From assembly GCF_002000085.1 (NCBI RefSeq), contig NZ_MUZU01000001.1, positions 62,001 to 126,000 on the forward strand: a stretch of 64,000 nt of DNA, in the 5' to 3' direction. The position numbers and the translations under genes are program-made. Shown here in pieces: positions 45,334 through 55,907 of the stretch. Numbering within the stretch: position 1 is the stretch's first letter; the number at the start of each line of letters is the position of its first letter. A model generated the notes under the pieces. The model was given only the letters and a program-made list of their open reading frames with translations. It was not told the DNA's origin and did no database searches. The stretch is from Pseudocolwellia agarivorans (lineage in GTDB: Bacteria > Pseudomonadota > Gammaproteobacteria > Enterobacterales > Alteromonadaceae).

Positions 45334-45885
45334 ATGAACATATTAAACAACCTAAAAACATACACAGCAGCCCTATTACTTTTCACAACAGCTGCACACT
45401 TACCTATAGCTCATGCAGATAGTAATGTGATTGCTGTTGACTACATTCGTGGCGAAGGCGACGTAGAAGGTATTAAAATTGCCTATCAGCGTCATACTGA
45501 TTACTTAAAGCAATTTTCATCAAACCTAGAACTTTATGTTGAAACTAGTGTGAATTTTTGGGAATACGGCGCAGAAAACAAACATGATACAAACTTTGTA
45601 TTAGCGATGTCGCCAGTAATTAGGTATCAAATTGGCAGTGCCTACTCCAACCCGTTATATGCAGAGTTAGGCATAGGCGTATCATTATTAGATGATACGC
45701 AGTTTGCAGGAAAAAACGTAAGTACTCATTACCAGTTTGAAGACAGATTAGGCTTAGTTTATAAGTTTGGGAAAAATCAAAAAAATAGCATTGCATTACG
45801 CTATTTGCATTACTCAAATGCAGGGTTTAAAAGCCCAAATCCGGGGTTAGATTTTGTGAGTCTTTCGTACAGTTCTACAATCTAG
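45334..45885 (+). CDS. PagL-like lipid A 3-O-deacylase (acyloxyacyl hydrolase)
   Basis: An outer-membrane beta-barrel enzyme of 183 residues with a signal peptide ending near AHADS. The family signature is clear at the C terminus: ALRYLHYSNAGFKSPNPGLDFVSLSYS, with catalytic His159 and Ser161. PagL normally has a Glu twelve residues after the Ser; here that position is Asp173, a conservative change that could alter activity. PagL removes the 3-position acyl chain from lipid A and lowers its toxicity. The gene appears monocistronic; a weak ECF-like string (AGCCTGAA-N14-CGATT) lies about 100 bases upstream and is not convincing. Confidence 0.85.
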   Translation: MNILNNLKTYTAALLLFTTAAHLPIAHADSNVIAVDYIRGEGDVEGIKIAYQRHTDYLKQFSSNLELYVETSVNFWEYGAENKHDTNFVLAMSPVIRYQIGSAYSNPLYAELGIGVSLLDDTQFAGKNVSTHYQFEDRLGLVYKFGKNQKNSIALRYLHYSNAGFKSPNPGLDFVSLSYSSTI

Positions 45886-46188
45886 TTACTTATTTAACCT
45901 GAACTTTGGTTAACGGGTTTTATAATATTTTGATTTATAATAAATATTTATAAAAAGCACTCGGTATGTCTGGAGTTTTTATAAGACAATTAAGCTCAGT
46001 GATGAAATTTAAGAGTATATCAAAGCGTTTTTGCGTACCAATAACTGGTTATTGGAAGTAAAAACAACGCAGATAGGTGCTTAAATAGCGTTACTGAGTA
46101 AAATAGCTTAACCATAGCTCAGGTTATTTAACGTAGTTGGTTTTAAGTTAAGCCTTGTTTAACCGTTTAATTAAACAAGGCCAAGTAT
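45886..46188. other. Intergenic region between pagL-like and Big_2 genes
   Basis: 303 AT-rich bases between convergent genes. No coding region is supported. It contains the terminator-like hairpin at 46152-46181 and several short imperfect inverted repeats (for example around 46090-46125, CTGAG/CTCAG), which may be remnants of a repeat. Confidence 0.4.
46152..46181 (-). terminator. Terminator-like hairpin after the Big_2 lipoprotein gene
   Basis: A perfect 11-bp stem, GCCTTGTTTAA with TTAAACAAGGC, and an 8-base loop, 8 bases past the stop codon. The T-tract is interrupted. Confidence 0.65.
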
Positions 46189-47502
46189 TTACTCAATATT
46201 TACACGAATAGTACTTGCAACTCCGTCATAAATAGCAGAAACAATTACAACGCCTTTAGCATTTCCTGTACTTGTTAATTTATAACTCGCCTTATTCGTA
46301 CCTAATTCAACAGGTTTAGCTTCTACTAGCTTACTTCCGCCGTTAGTACTCCATTGAGCAAATTCAGAAACATTCAAGCTTGCAGGTGTACCCTTATAAT
46401 TAGCGGTTAATGTTAACTCTATTGAATCTGAAGGCTCAAGAGTGATATCGGTGCCATCATTGATTTGCATAGAGTCTATATCTGCTTCACCTGTAACTTG
46501 TAATGTCGCTATAGCTTCTTTACCACCACAGGTTCCAGTTAATCTTGTAACACCTGGTTTAAGTGCTAATATAGTTCCTTTATTATCACCCTCTGTTGTT
46601 ATACCACTAACGTTCTGACCTACTTGTGACCAAGAGATAGCATTATCAATAACAAAATCTTGTTTAGAAGCTTTAGACTCTAAAGTTGCTTGGCTGCTAA
46701 TTTGCATACGTTCACCAACGTTTAAGGTGATCAAACTAGTTATTTCGTCATTACGTAAAACATCGATATTATCTAAAAATTGAGGATCAGCTGTAACAGC
46801 TAATAACTTTGAAACATTACCTATTTTTGCTGTAATAATAATATCTTCAATTGTAGCGGACGAGGTATACAAAGTACCGTCAGTGGTGATAGTTGCACTT
46901 GTATTTTTATTCAGGCTAAACTCCATATTTTTTACTGTGTTTTCTGATACGTAGCCGTCATTGTATGTGACATCTCCTCTTATAGGAGTACCGATACAAG
47001 TATAAATATTACCGTCATATACCTCATCGGTTATTGGTGAAATTGTCTTTAATGCAATATTTGTTACACCTACGTCACTGACGGATATTTCACCTTCACC
47101 ATAAATATCCTCTAAAATAGTAGTGGCTGTGATAGTGACAATACCTTGATTAACCGTTGAATTAGCTACTGCCGTTACTAAACCTTTACTATCCACAGTA
47201 GCAATACTAGGATCACTTGAAGTCCAACTTTTTATTTCATTGGTTACATCTCGTAGTTTACCATTACTATCAAGCCCCATCACTTTAAGTTGATGTTTAT
47301 CATCTTTAGATAAACGTATATGATCATTAATAATGGTTACTTTTTCGATAATAGTGCCATCAGCACGTAGCTTTTCTAGCTCAACTGAACGGGCTAACTC
47401 AGCCGAATTATGATCTGAATTACAACCCACTATAGCGAAACAGCTTGATATTAAAGAGCTAATGAGAAGCCTATAAGGCAGTGATTTTTTTTGAATTTTC
47501 AT
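46189..47502 (-). CDS. Lipoprotein with bacterial Ig-like (Big_2) domains
   Basis: A 437-residue lipoprotein (lipobox AIVGC, about Cys27, followed by Asn). Big_2-type Ig domains are visible: RLSKDDKHQLKVMGLDSNGKLRDVTNEIKSWTSSDPSIATVDSKGLVTAVANSTVNQGIVTITAT at about 63-130, and a more divergent repeat near the C terminus (DGTDITLEPSDSIELTLTANYKGTPASLNVSEFAQWSTNGGS). The overall make-up is that of a surface or periplasmic binding protein. AAAGGA precedes the ATG. It follows a small beta-barrel gene by 33 bases and is probably co-transcribed with it. Ligand and role unknown. Confidence 0.83.
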   Translation of the reverse strand: MKIQKKSLPYRLLISSLISSCFAIVGCNSDHNSAELARSVELEKLRADGTIIEKVTIINDHIRLSKDDKHQLKVMGLDSNGKLRDVTNEIKSWTSSDPSIATVDSKGLVTAVANSTVNQGIVTITATTILEDIYGEGEISVSDVGVTNIALKTISPITDEVYDGNIYTCIGTPIRGDVTYNDGYVSENTVKNMEFSLNKNTSATITTDGTLYTSSATIEDIIITAKIGNVSKLLAVTADPQFLDNIDVLRNDEITSLITLNVGERMQISSQATLESKASKQDFVIDNAISWSQVGQNVSGITTEGDNKGTILALKPGVTRLTGTCGGKEAIATLQVTGEADIDSMQINDGTDITLEPSDSIELTLTANYKGTPASLNVSEFAQWSTNGGSKLVEAKPVELGTNKASYKLTSTGNAKGVVIVSAIYDGVASTIRVNIE

Positions 47503-47535
47503 CTGAATTCCTTTTATACAGCAAGGTAATAGGTA

Positions 47536-48048
47536 CTAAAACTGATAAGTTATACCAAGAGAAATAGCCGTAATTTCAATATCGCTATCTTTATAAAGTG
47601 ACTGATAGGCGAGCCTAACTTGAGTGTTTTTTAAGTAAGGAACTTGTTGATGCATAGCAATAGCCCACGAGAAACCATTATAATCATCGGTACCATTGTA
47701 TGCTTCTTCAGGACCCGAAACCGTCATTTCAGTCATTGCATAGCCTGCTGAAAGATCTAAACCGAAACCATCCACAATACCTGATTGCATAACAAAATAG
47801 AGCCCGATACTTTTTTCTATATCAAATTCTGTACGAAGAATATTATCGGTATTATTAGCGACTAAATATTGAGCTTCAAAAGCCATATTGTTATTACTAA
47901 CACCTACTCGTAAAGCTGTTGCTTTGGGTTTAGCTTCTTCACTAGAAAGCTCAATATTAGTAGATAAATAATCTACACCAATATAAGGAGTGTCAGCAAA
48001 GCACTGAAATGAAGAGCCAAGTAATAGTAGAGAAAAGAACTTGTTCAT
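47536..48048 (-). CDS. Small outer-membrane beta-barrel protein
   Basis: A 170-residue exported protein. The signal peptide (about 1-18) ends QCFADTPYIGVDY. The mature chain has about eight alternating beta-strands (ATALRVGVSNNNMAFEAQYLVA, SIGLYFVMQSGIVDGFGLDLSAGYAM, WAIAMHQQVPYLKNTQVRLAYQSLY) and ends in an aromatic residue (ISLGITYQF), as outer-membrane barrels do. The size fits an eight-stranded OmpX/Ail- or AcfA-like porin-type protein. It is transcribed with the Big_2 lipoprotein downstream. Function unknown; adhesion or envelope stabilisation are possibilities only. Confidence 0.75.
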   Translation of the reverse strand: MNKFFSLLLLGSSFQCFADTPYIGVDYLSTNIELSSEEAKPKATALRVGVSNNNMAFEAQYLVANNTDNILRTEFDIEKSIGLYFVMQSGIVDGFGLDLSAGYAMTEMTVSGPEEAYNGTDDYNGFSWAIAMHQQVPYLKNTQVRLAYQSLYKDSDIEITAISLGITYQF

Positions 48049-48239
48049 GAATGATAAAATCCATATTAAACTGAGGTGTGCATAGTATCTAGGCAGTTAT
48101 ATGGAGTCAAGGTTAGTAACTCCATATAGAAGAGTAAAATCATGGAAAAAATATTATAAATTAAGATTATAATTTGAAGTTAAGTTAACTTTACGGTGTC
48201 TAATAAATTGACTAGTAATGTAAAAGTTCAACAGTCCTA

Positions 48240-48809
48240 TCAAGCTTTATCTGGACTTGTTGCTTCAAATAATTCCCAAGTATTAATTTTTGCTAAAAAG
48301 TCACTTAACCCAGTATGCCTATCAATTGAAAAACGCTGACGGAATACTCCCCAACTAAGTAAACAAGCTAAGCGAATTTGTCCATCAGAGTAATTATGTT
48401 CGCTAATAGTTGTTGAACTAATTATCGTATTAAGTTGCTTTAAACAATCACTCACTCTATCTCTCTGACGTTGCATGTAATCATTGTTTTCAGGCGTAAT
48501 GCCACTATTACCTAAGATGAATAAATTAATTTCTGAATCAAGTGCTGTATTTACTAATGCGTATAGATCAAAGTCTGCAACATCAACAAATCCCGCTTGA
48601 CCATTTTTTTGTTTAATATGCAATAAAATACTGCTTGAATCTGTTAACGTTAAATCACCATCTTGTAAAAATGGTACTTTCTTCGCTGGTGATTTTTCAG
48701 CACTGCTCGCATAGTCGGTATCAACAAATTCAAAGTCGATATTCGCGCTTAATAAAGCAATGCGACAATGTCTTACAAACGGTGATGTATAGCTGCCATA
48801 AAGAATCAT
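48240..48809 (-). CDS. Glutathione S-transferase-like protein
   Basis: A 189-residue cytoplasmic protein with a GST N-terminal thioredoxin fold: MILYGSYTSPFVRHCRIALLSANIDFEFVDTDYASSAEKSPAKKVPFLQDGDLTLTDSSSILLHI. It has the VPF cis-proline and Asp-Ser-Ser glutathione-binding turn. The C-terminal helical domain is short and divergent (LACLLSWGVFRQRFSI), so the substrate is unpredictable. It is unrelated in detail to the GST at 42373-42996. It stands alone between the beta-barrel operon and a 410-base gap. Confidence 0.8.
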   Translation of the reverse strand: MILYGSYTSPFVRHCRIALLSANIDFEFVDTDYASSAEKSPAKKVPFLQDGDLTLTDSSSILLHIKQKNGQAGFVDVADFDLYALVNTALDSEINLFILGNSGITPENNDYMQRQRDRVSDCLKQLNTIISSTTISEHNYSDGQIRLACLLSWGVFRQRFSIDRHTGLSDFLAKINTWELFEATSPDKA

Positions 48810-49219
48810 ATTTTTACCTATCTAGTAAAGTTACTAAGGAGTTGTGCTTCTTATATTAATTCAAATCATCTCAATTCGTTAACTAATTTTTAAAGAATAT
48901 TTGTACGAGTATCAACTTAAATAAACGTAAACTGAGTGTCTAACTTGACTTGAACCTAAACGACTCAACTGAACCATTTAAATAAACTAAATCAACCACA
49001 ATTTTTTGTTTTTTAATCATGTAGTTGAATCAATTACCCTAAAATTTTATTCATCTCTTTAGTAAAAAAGTAGACTACTAGTTATTTTTAGGTATCATCA
49101 CAAGGGATAACGCAATCCCTAAAGTATAAAAAATCTGTACTCTACCTATTTTCATATAAGGCACTAGGAAGTATGTACAAAACCCAATAAGCTTTACATA
49201 AAGCACAATAGGACAAAAC
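48810..49219. other. Intergenic region upstream of the sulfatase gene
   Basis: 410 AT-rich bases between divergent genes with no supported gene. An AGGGAT/ATCCCT hairpin lies near 49102-49120. Sigma-70-like A/T hexamers are present but none is decisive. No riboswitch fold was recognised. Confidence 0.4.
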
Positions 49220-50644
49220 ATGAAATTTTTCATAAACCTACTAAGTTTATTATTGTTAATAAACTTAAGTTTTTATTCTGTGGCCAAACAGCCGCCTAAC
49301 CTATTGATTATTCAAACAGATGAACATAATTTTCGTACAATTAGTGCGTACCGTAATTTATTACCTAATGCTCAAGGAGATATTTGGGGTAAAGGAAATA
49401 ACGTAGATACTCCTAATATTGACCGGTTAGCTAAAGAAGGCGCTATTGCTATGAATTTTTATTCATCAGCACCTGTATGTACACCATCAAGGGCCTCTTT
49501 TGTTACAGGGTTACGTCCTTATGCAACAGGCGCACCGAGTAATGGCGAACATCTAAGTAAAAACGTAAAAACCTTTGCTCATGTATTAGAAGAAAATGGG
49601 TATTCCACTTCTTATGTAGGAAAATGGCACTTAGCTGGCCATGGTAAATACTTATTTGATATTAAATACAAAGCGGGCTTTACAGACAACCGTTACATGA
49701 TGACAGGCGGCCACGCGCCATATTTTCACATTCAAAAAAATGGATTGAAGGGAATCGGCGCAAAACAAGCGTCTAAACTCCCTAAAAATGAAATAATCCA
49801 CCTAACCGATTATTTCACTGATAAAGCATTAGAGATTTTAGAGCGTGACAAAAATAAACCTTTCGCTTTAATGGTTTCAATTCCTGATCCACATACACCA
49901 GACCATGCTCGTCCACCTTACGATAAAATGTATGAACATTTAAAGCCTATTGCTCCAACAAGTATGAGCCAAAAATATTCTCCATATAAACCTCGTTGGG
50001 CGAAAGGTGGCGATAAAAACGATGCGAAAAAGTTTAATCCAACACCACTTATTCAATATTTTGGAATGGTTAAACATATTGACGATAACGTAGGCAAATT
50101 ACTTAGCTTCTTAGAAAAAAATAACCTAGCAGAAAATACCATTGTTGTATTTACCGCCGATCATGGTGATATGTTTTTCGAGCACAAACGTTTAAATAAA
50201 AGTGTGCCGTTTGAAGCGGCAGCAAGGATCCCATTTTTAATTCGTTACCCTAACTCAATTCCTGCAGGTAAAGTTATTCGTAAAGCTTATACAACAATGG
50301 ATTTTGCTCCGACAATACTAGATATTATGGAAGTGAAAAATGATGTTCCATTTCAAGGTTTGAATGCTGGTAATGATTTTAGTAATGATAAAAAATTAAT
50401 TGAAGACAGCCGTGTAACCTATTATGAACAAGGCTGGGTAGCTGCTGTTGATAATCGCTATAAACTTATTTTAGATGTTAAAGAAAAACCTTGGTTATAT
50501 GATTTACAAAATGATCCTAATGAACAGGTAAACCAATACAACAACCCTACATATAAAACAGTTGTTGAGCGTTTAAAAAAGTCATTATTTGAAGAAATGA
50601 AAAAGAACAATGAACCAAGTTTAGAGAAGACATTCCAACTCTAG
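49220..50644 (+). CDS. Secreted sulfatase (family S1, cysteine type)
   Basis: A 474-residue exported sulfatase. The signal peptide ends near SVAKQ. The metal site begins LLIIQTDEHNFR. The modification motif is CTPSRASF with Cys87, which must be converted to formylglycine by a maturation enzyme not encoded here. Further motifs are GKWHLAGHGKY, the substrate-pocket SIPDPHTPDHARPPYD and the metal ligands in VVFTADHGDMFFEHKRLNKSVPFEAAARIPFLIRYP. Such enzymes remove sulfate from marine polysaccharides or choline-type esters. AGGA precedes the ATG. No glycoside hydrolase or SusC/D-type genes are adjacent, so it is not part of an obvious polysaccharide locus. Confidence 0.93.
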   Translation: MKFFINLLSLLLLINLSFYSVAKQPPNLLIIQTDEHNFRTISAYRNLLPNAQGDIWGKGNNVDTPNIDRLAKEGAIAMNFYSSAPVCTPSRASFVTGLRPYATGAPSNGEHLSKNVKTFAHVLEENGYSTSYVGKWHLAGHGKYLFDIKYKAGFTDNRYMMTGGHAPYFHIQKNGLKGIGAKQASKLPKNEIIHLTDYFTDKALEILERDKNKPFALMVSIPDPHTPDHARPPYDKMYEHLKPIAPTSMSQKYSPYKPRWAKGGDKNDAKKFNPTPLIQYFGMVKHIDDNVGKLLSFLEKNNLAENTIVVFTADHGDMFFEHKRLNKSVPFEAAARIPFLIRYPNSIPAGKVIRKAYTTMDFAPTILDIMEVKNDVPFQGLNAGNDFSNDKKLIEDSRVTYYEQGWVAAVDNRYKLILDVKEKPWLYDLQNDPNEQVNQYNNPTYKTVVERLKKSLFEEMKKNNEPSLEKTFQL

Positions 50645-50668
50645 CATTAGTGATAAAAGTTAAAATGT

Positions 50669-50704
50669 GCCAATACCCGTTTCACTTATGAAGCGGGTAT
50701 TGGC
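50669..50704 (+). terminator. Long hairpin between convergent sulfatase and sbcC genes
   Basis: GCCAATACCCG pairs with CGGGTATTGGC and the stem continues inward to a CTTA loop, about 16 bp in all with one G-T pair. No T-run is present, but its position between convergent genes fits a bidirectional terminator. Confidence 0.6.
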
Positions 50705-50753
50705 TAAAACTCTGTAGAGAGGAAAACCGATACGCATGCCAATAATTTATTTT

Positions 50754-53700
50754 CTAATCACTCATGATTTTAAACGACTTATCTAACTCACTAATCCCTA
50801 AACCACTCACCTTTTTAACTTCAATTTGAACACTTATACGCTGTTTTAATGTTTCAACATGACTGATTATACCTATGGTTTTACCACTGGCATTTAGGTT
50901 ATCTAACGCATCAAGCGCTATTTCTAACGTGTCATTATCTAACGTGCCAAAACCTTCATCTAAAAACAGTGAATCGATACTTGTTTTTGCACTCACTAAA
51001 TCTGAAAGTGCCAGAGCGAGGGCTAAGCTGACTAAAAAGCTTTCACCGCCTGATAAGGTTTTAGTGTCGCGCACAGTATCCGCTTGCCACGTATCAATCA
51101 CCTCAAGGGCAAGCGTATCTTGCTCTTGCCTTTGTAACTGATAACGACCATGTAACTTAATTAATTGCTGATTAGCCAAGTAAACCAAATGCGCTAAGGT
51201 TAAGCCTTGTGCGAAGCGTCTGAATTTTCCTCCGTCTGATGAACCAATTAAACCATTTAAATGAGCTAAGTCATCAACAGTTTTCTGTTTTTCTAACATT
51301 GCGTCTAATAACTTTTGTTGTTGTACTTTTAGCTTTTTATTTTGTGCTAAGTTTTCAGTTTTTTGGCCTAACAAAAGTTGTGTTTGTTTTAACTGCTCGC
51401 TCAATAAGGCTAACGCTTGTTCTACTTGTGTAATATCAAAATCTTTAATACCTTTTTTTACTAACTGTTCTTTTTGCTGATTTAAAGTTTCAAGGGTTTC
51501 GGTGTGTTGCGCAATTAAAATTTGCGATTGCTGCTTATCTCGCTGTAACGTTTCTTTTAGTTCAACTAACGTTTTACGCTGTTCGTCACTCATTAGTGCA
51601 TTTTTGAAGCTGGCTTCATCTGCAAACATGCTTTGTTGAATAGCTATTTCAAATGCTTTAATTGCGGTATCCTGCTCTATTTCTAATGCCGCGTATTGCT
51701 CTTTACTTGCTGTATATTGACCTTCTATCGTCTGAAACTTTTTAACAAAATCGTTATGTTTGGTTTGTAGCTCGGTAAAGGCGACTTGTTCAAGTTTGCG
51801 TTGCTCTGCTATTTCAGCCCTCACCTGACTGACTTCTTGCTCGGCAAATAAGGCGGTTCTTTCTTCAAAGCTCTGCTTGTGTTTTTTCTTAATTTCTTCT
51901 TTTTGAATGGCTAATTGATCAAGCTCTTGTTGAGTTTGTTGCTGTTGAGAATTTACTATCGCGATTTGTTTTTCACATTCGCTTAAATGCTCTTTTATTT
52001 GATTAACTTGGGTTACATGCTGTTGATAAACCGACACTTGCTCTGACTGATTTATTAGCCATTGTTCGGCTTGTTCGATAGGTGGAATAGTTAAACCAAC
52101 CGAATGAATGTCTTGCGTTAATGTTTGCAAGCTTTGTTCAGCGCTATCTTTTTGCTGGGTAATTTGTTGAGCCATTACCGCTTGGTTTTCATGGGTAATT
52201 GACAATTGCTTGTCTAAAGCAGCAAGTGCATTTGTGCCTTCAAGTTGATATTTTTCTAACGTATGTAATTCTTTCTGAATAGTATTTAACTGTTGGCTTA
52301 GCTGATTTAGCTGACTAACAAGTTGATTCGTTTGTTGTAGTTCGCTCTCATTATTTTTTATCGTTTGCTCAATAAGCTGAAGTTCTTTTAATTCGCACGA
52401 TAATCCAATAGCAGATTTTTGTTCATTCCATTGTGCTATCAAGGCATTTTGCTCTACGACCTTACTTTCAAGATCTTTTTCAGCTGAAGCTAAGCTTGTT
52501 TCTACCTTGGCTTTTTCTAAGTTAAGTTGTGCACCACTGTCTTTAATACGTTCAACTTCTTGCTTTAATTGATTAAATCGATATTCTGTTTCGTTTTGCT
52601 GAACGTTTTTATACTCTTCAATCGCTGGATGCTCTACAGAACCACATAACGGACAAGCCTCTCCTGCTTGTAAGTTATTACGATGTTCTGTTAATTCTAC
52701 AATTTTTTTCTGCTGATTTAATATGGTTTCAACATCTTTAAATTGTTGATTTGTAGTTTTATATTCAATTCTTAATTGTGCTAACTGAGCATCAAAATTT
52801 GTTATAGATTGCTTAAAGCCTTGCGTGCTTTGTAGCACTTGTTCATTCGCTTGTTGCAACACAGAGTAACGCTGTGCACATTGCATAATTTGCGCTTGAA
52901 CATTTTGGTTATTTTGTAAAAAGCTTAACCTTTCATTTAATACATTTTCGCCTTCTTCAATCGGGTTATTGCTATTAGTTACTAGCTCTTGTGTGCTTGG
53001 ATTTTGTTGTAATAAGGCAAACTTATTTTGAATAAGCTGTTCAGACTGCTTAATAACATTAGTGTATTGTTCGTTAGCCTGTTGGTTAGCGTTAATTTGG
53101 TTGTTTTTTTGGGTAGAAAGTTGTTGTATTTGTTCTGCACTTTCTTGATTTTTTTGTGTTAATTGAGTAATGCCTTGGTTGATATGATTAATTTGCTGAA
53201 ACTGATTTTTCCATAACGGAAGTTTTTCAGGCAAGGTAATTAACGATGAATTTTCTTCAATAAAGCGCGACGATATGGCAAAGCTTTCTTTATATGATGC
53301 AGCTTGCGTTTCCTGTTTTTTTATCTCGCTATTATGTTTATTTATGGTTGTTGTAGCGTTTGCTAGTTTTTGTTCAAGCTCGATACTTTGTTTATGAAGT
53401 TGAGCTAACTCACCATCGAGCGGAATTATTTTTTCAACAATCAAAGTTTCTTGTGCAATACGTTCATCTTCTGATTTTTGCTGAATATTTTTTAATTCAT
53501 CAAGCTGATTTTGCGTATGTTTTACATCTTTTTGAGCGAAAGCTATTTGATTTTTTAATCGAGTTAATTGCTCTTTTTGAGCTGTAAGTTGCTTAGCTGT
53601 TCGTTCTTTTAATTCGTAGTCCGTACGTAAACGCTCAGCGGGTTCTGAAGCTTTAAGTTGTTCTAACTCGTTGTGTGAGCTTTTTTCTTTTACTTCACAC

Positions 53701-54497
53701 TCTGCAAATAGCTCGGTAGCTTTTGTTAATTTTTGCGTTATTTCATGAAAATTACTCGCCCACGTTTTAGCTTGTTGCGATAAGGCGAGTTGCTGTTGAA
53801 GTTCCGCTTCTTTTTTATTGTTTTCTGCAATATCATTTTCAATAACTGAAACTTCATCATCGCTTAATAAGGTTACGCCTTTGCTTTGAGCTTGTAATAA
53901 CTTTAATTCATTACTTTCGTGTTTATGTTGCTCAAAGACTTTTCGTGAAACAACACCATAAATTTCAGTGCCGGTAAGTTCTTCAAGAAGTTCAGCTCTA
54001 TCTTTAGCCGGTGCATTTAAAAAAGCCGCAAATTCGCCTTGAGATAACATCATAGACTTGGTGAAACGTGGAAAGTCTAAGCCAGTGACTTTAGCGATTT
54101 CGGTTCTAACGGTTTGTAATTTTTCAGCCAAAATTTCGCCATCAAGCGTTGCAAGTTCAGCTTTAGCGGCTTGTAAGTTACCGTTGATTTGCCCTTTCGC
54201 TTTACGTTGGCTCCAAAAAGCACGGTAACCTTTACCTTTTACTTCAAACTCAACCTCGGCCAAACAAGATGCGGTATGACGTGTCATCAACTGGTTTTGA
54301 TTGTCAGACACGGTAAGTCGTGGTGTACGGTGATATAAAGCTAAACAAATAGCATCTAAAATAGTAGTTTTACCCGCGCCTGTTGCACCGGTAATAGCAA
54401 ATAAGGCGTTGTCTTTAAATGGCGCTTGTGTGAAATCAATTTTCCACTCACCTTTCAACGAGTTAATATTTTGAAAGCGTAAACTTAAAATTTTCAT
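50754..54497 (-). CDS. sbcC: Nuclease SbcCD subunit C (SMC-like ATPase)
   Basis: A 1247-residue SMC-family ATPase that works with SbcD to cut hairpins and blocked DNA ends. Walker [10 protein letters not shown] (about 35-43) lies in the N-terminal lobe, preceded by [22 protein letters not shown]. Two very long Gln/Glu-rich coiled coils flank the zinc hook [14 protein letters not shown] (CxxC). The C-terminal lobe has signature [20 protein letters not shown] and Walker [15 protein letters not shown]. The ATG overlaps the sbcD stop by four bases (ATGA), so the subunits are translationally coupled. The coiled coil is unusually rich in glutamine, as often seen in AT-rich genomes. Confidence 0.96.
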   Translation of the reverse strand: MKILSLRFQNINSLKGEWKIDFTQAPFKDNALFAITGATGAGKTTILDAICLALYHRTPRLTVSDNQNQLMTRHTASCLAEVEFEVKGKGYRAFWSQRKAKGQINGNLQAAKAELATLDGEILAEKLQTVRTEIAKVTGLDFPRFTKSMMLSQGEFAAFLNAPAKDRAELLEELTGTEIYGVVSRKVFEQHKHESNELKLLQAQSKGVTLLSDDEVSVIENDIAENNKKEAELQQQLALSQQAKTWASNFHEITQKLTKATELFAECEVKEKSSHNELEQLKASEPAERLRTDYELKERTAKQLTAQKEQLTRLKNQIAFAQKDVKHTQNQLDELKNIQQKSEDERIAQETLIVEKIIPLDGELAQLHKQSIELEQKLANATTTINKHNSEIKKQETQAASYKESFAISSRFIEENSSLITLPEKLPLWKNQFQQINHINQGITQLTQKNQESAEQIQQLSTQKNNQINANQQANEQYTNVIKQSEQLIQNKFALLQQNPSTQELVTNSNNPIEEGENVLNERLSFLQNNQNVQAQIMQCAQRYSVLQQANEQVLQSTQGFKQSITNFDAQLAQLRIEYKTTNQQFKDVETILNQQKKIVELTEHRNNLQAGEACPLCGSVEHPAIEEYKNVQQNETEYRFNQLKQEVERIKDSGAQLNLEKAKVETSLASAEKDLESKVVEQNALIAQWNEQKSAIGLSCELKELQLIEQTIKNNESELQQTNQLVSQLNQLSQQLNTIQKELHTLEKYQLEGTNALAALDKQLSITHENQAVMAQQITQQKDSAEQSLQTLTQDIHSVGLTIPPIEQAEQWLINQSEQVSVYQQHVTQVNQIKEHLSECEKQIAIVNSQQQQTQQELDQLAIQKEEIKKKHKQSFEERTALFAEQEVSQVRAEIAEQRKLEQVAFTELQTKHNDFVKKFQTIEGQYTASKEQYAALEIEQDTAIKAFEIAIQQSMFADEASFKNALMSDEQRKTLVELKETLQRDKQQSQILIAQHTETLETLNQQKEQLVKKGIKDFDITQVEQALALLSEQLKQTQLLLGQKTENLAQNKKLKVQQQKLLDAMLEKQKTVDDLAHLNGLIGSSDGGKFRRFAQGLTLAHLVYLANQQLIKLHGRYQLQRQEQDTLALEVIDTWQADTVRDTKTLSGGESFLVSLALALALSDLVSAKTSIDSLFLDEGFGTLDNDTLEIALDALDNLNASGKTIGIISHVETLKQRISVQIEVKKVSGLGISELDKSFKIMSD

Positions 54498-55786
54498 TGC
54501 GCTTTCTCCTCATTTTTAACTGTTTTGCTATTTAATTCTTCTTGGGCTTCTTCTACGGCATGTTGAAATAAATGGGTAATTCGAGTTTTACGCGCTTGTT
54601 GCTCTTCGGTTTCCCAATGTTCGACCGCTAAACGGCTTTCAAAAACCTCATCTAACGAGAGTTCATTTAAGGTGATTTTCTTTTGATGGCTTGGCATTAA
54701 TTCTCGCGCTTTTTTACTACGTCTGATCAATAAAATTTCTACTGGAAAATCTTCAATTAAGGTTTCAATACGCGCAGTTAAGTCTTGTAAATATTCAGCG
54801 CTATTTATTTCAATGTCTAACCAAATTTTAGTGTTATCTTGAAGATCAGAAGTGGCGCTATCAACTAAAGATAAATATGGAGCTATGTCTTTATTCAACG
54901 ACTCTAAGTTTGTTTTTAAAGTCACTAAAGGCTGAAAGCACGGTATGTCAATTTCGCTAATAATACGTTCAAAACCATCTTTTTTGTCGGACGCTAAAAA
55001 TTCAACCATAACAACACGCTTGGTTTGACTAGCCTCATCAAAACTGAGTGGAATAGGAGACCCGCAGTAACGAATATGTTCTGTTTTTGCGACTTTTTGT
55101 GCGCGATGAATATGCCCTAAAGCAATATAGTCAGCATCAGGAAAAGCATTAGCCGGAAAGGCTTCTAATGTACCAATATAAATATCTCTTACTGATTCAG
55201 ACGTGGTTACGCCAACCGTAGTTAAATGCCCTGTGGCAATAATAGGATATTGTCCTTTCGATAAATTTTCTGCTTGATCAAACAAGGTTTGATAATGGCC
55301 ACTTATAGCTTGCTGTAATGATTGCTGTTTTTGCGAAGCCGATTGCCCTGCACTACTTTTAATCACATCTCGCGGACGAATAAAAGGAATAGCACATATA
55401 ACAGCTTGCGCTTCGCCTTGCTTGTTATTTATAGTGAAAACTTGCTCATCAATATTATCGCTAACCGCTGGAATAACCCTAGTTGATAAACTTTTAAGTA
55501 AAGTTTTAGACTCGCCCAGCATAGAAACCGAGTCGTGATTACCCGCCATAATAATAAGTTGGCAATGAATGTTATGCATTTGACTAATAAAGTCGAAATA
55601 CATTTCACGCGCATAACTTGGCGGTGTGCCCGTATCAAAAATATCGCCAGCAACAATTACCGCATCAATACTGTTTTCTTGAACTTGTTCAAGTAACCAA
55701 TCAAGAAAAAGTTGATGTTCTTTAGCACGACTTTTGCCGTAAAAGTGTTGTCCTAAATGCCAATCAGAGGTGTGCAATATTTTCAT
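54494..55786 (-). CDS. sbcD: Nuclease SbcCD subunit D
   Basis: Mn-dependent phosphoesterase subunit of the SbcCD nuclease, 430 residues. Metallophosphoesterase motifs are in order: [13 protein letters not shown] (1-13), [43 protein letters not shown] and [10 protein letters not shown]. The C-terminal capping domain (about 300-380) is followed by a basic/acidic tail. It acts on DNA hairpins and ends together with SbcC. The gene is upstream of and overlaps sbcC. A terminator (55846-55868) separates it from the acetyltransferase gene. Confidence 0.96.
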   Translation of the reverse strand: MKILHTSDWHLGQHFYGKSRAKEHQLFLDWLLEQVQENSIDAVIVAGDIFDTGTPPSYAREMYFDFISQMHNIHCQLIIMAGNHDSVSMLGESKTLLKSLSTRVIPAVSDNIDEQVFTINNKQGEAQAVICAIPFIRPRDVIKSSAGQSASQKQQSLQQAISGHYQTLFDQAENLSKGQYPIIATGHLTTVGVTTSESVRDIYIGTLEAFPANAFPDADYIALGHIHRAQKVAKTEHIRYCGSPIPLSFDEASQTKRVVMVEFLASDKKDGFERIISEIDIPCFQPLVTLKTNLESLNKDIAPYLSLVDSATSDLQDNTKIWLDIEINSAEYLQDLTARIETLIEDFPVEILLIRRSKKARELMPSHQKKITLNELSLDEVFESRLAVEHWETEEQQARKTRITHLFQHAVEEAQEELNSKTVKNEEKAQ

Positions 55787-55845
55787 ATAAGAGATATTTT
55801 GTTAGCGCGATTTATTTGAAGGGATTCTACCTGATTTTAAAAGAA

Positions 55846-55868
55846 AAAACGGCTTTAAAAGCCGTTTT
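55846..55868 (-). terminator. Rho-independent terminator after the acetyltransferase gene
   Basis: AAAACGGCTT pairs with AAGCCGTTTT around a 3-base loop, with a T-rich run on the minus strand. It lies 40 bases past the stop codon at 55908 and upstream of sbcD. Confidence 0.88.
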
Positions 55869-55907
55869 ATTTAATGAATAACTAAATTAAATTACGAGGA
55901 TAATACA

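Noticed and set aside
53220-53262. TTGCCTGAA near CGTTA inside sbcC
   Set aside because: The two blocks are only seven bases apart and lie in coding sequence, so it does not fit the element.
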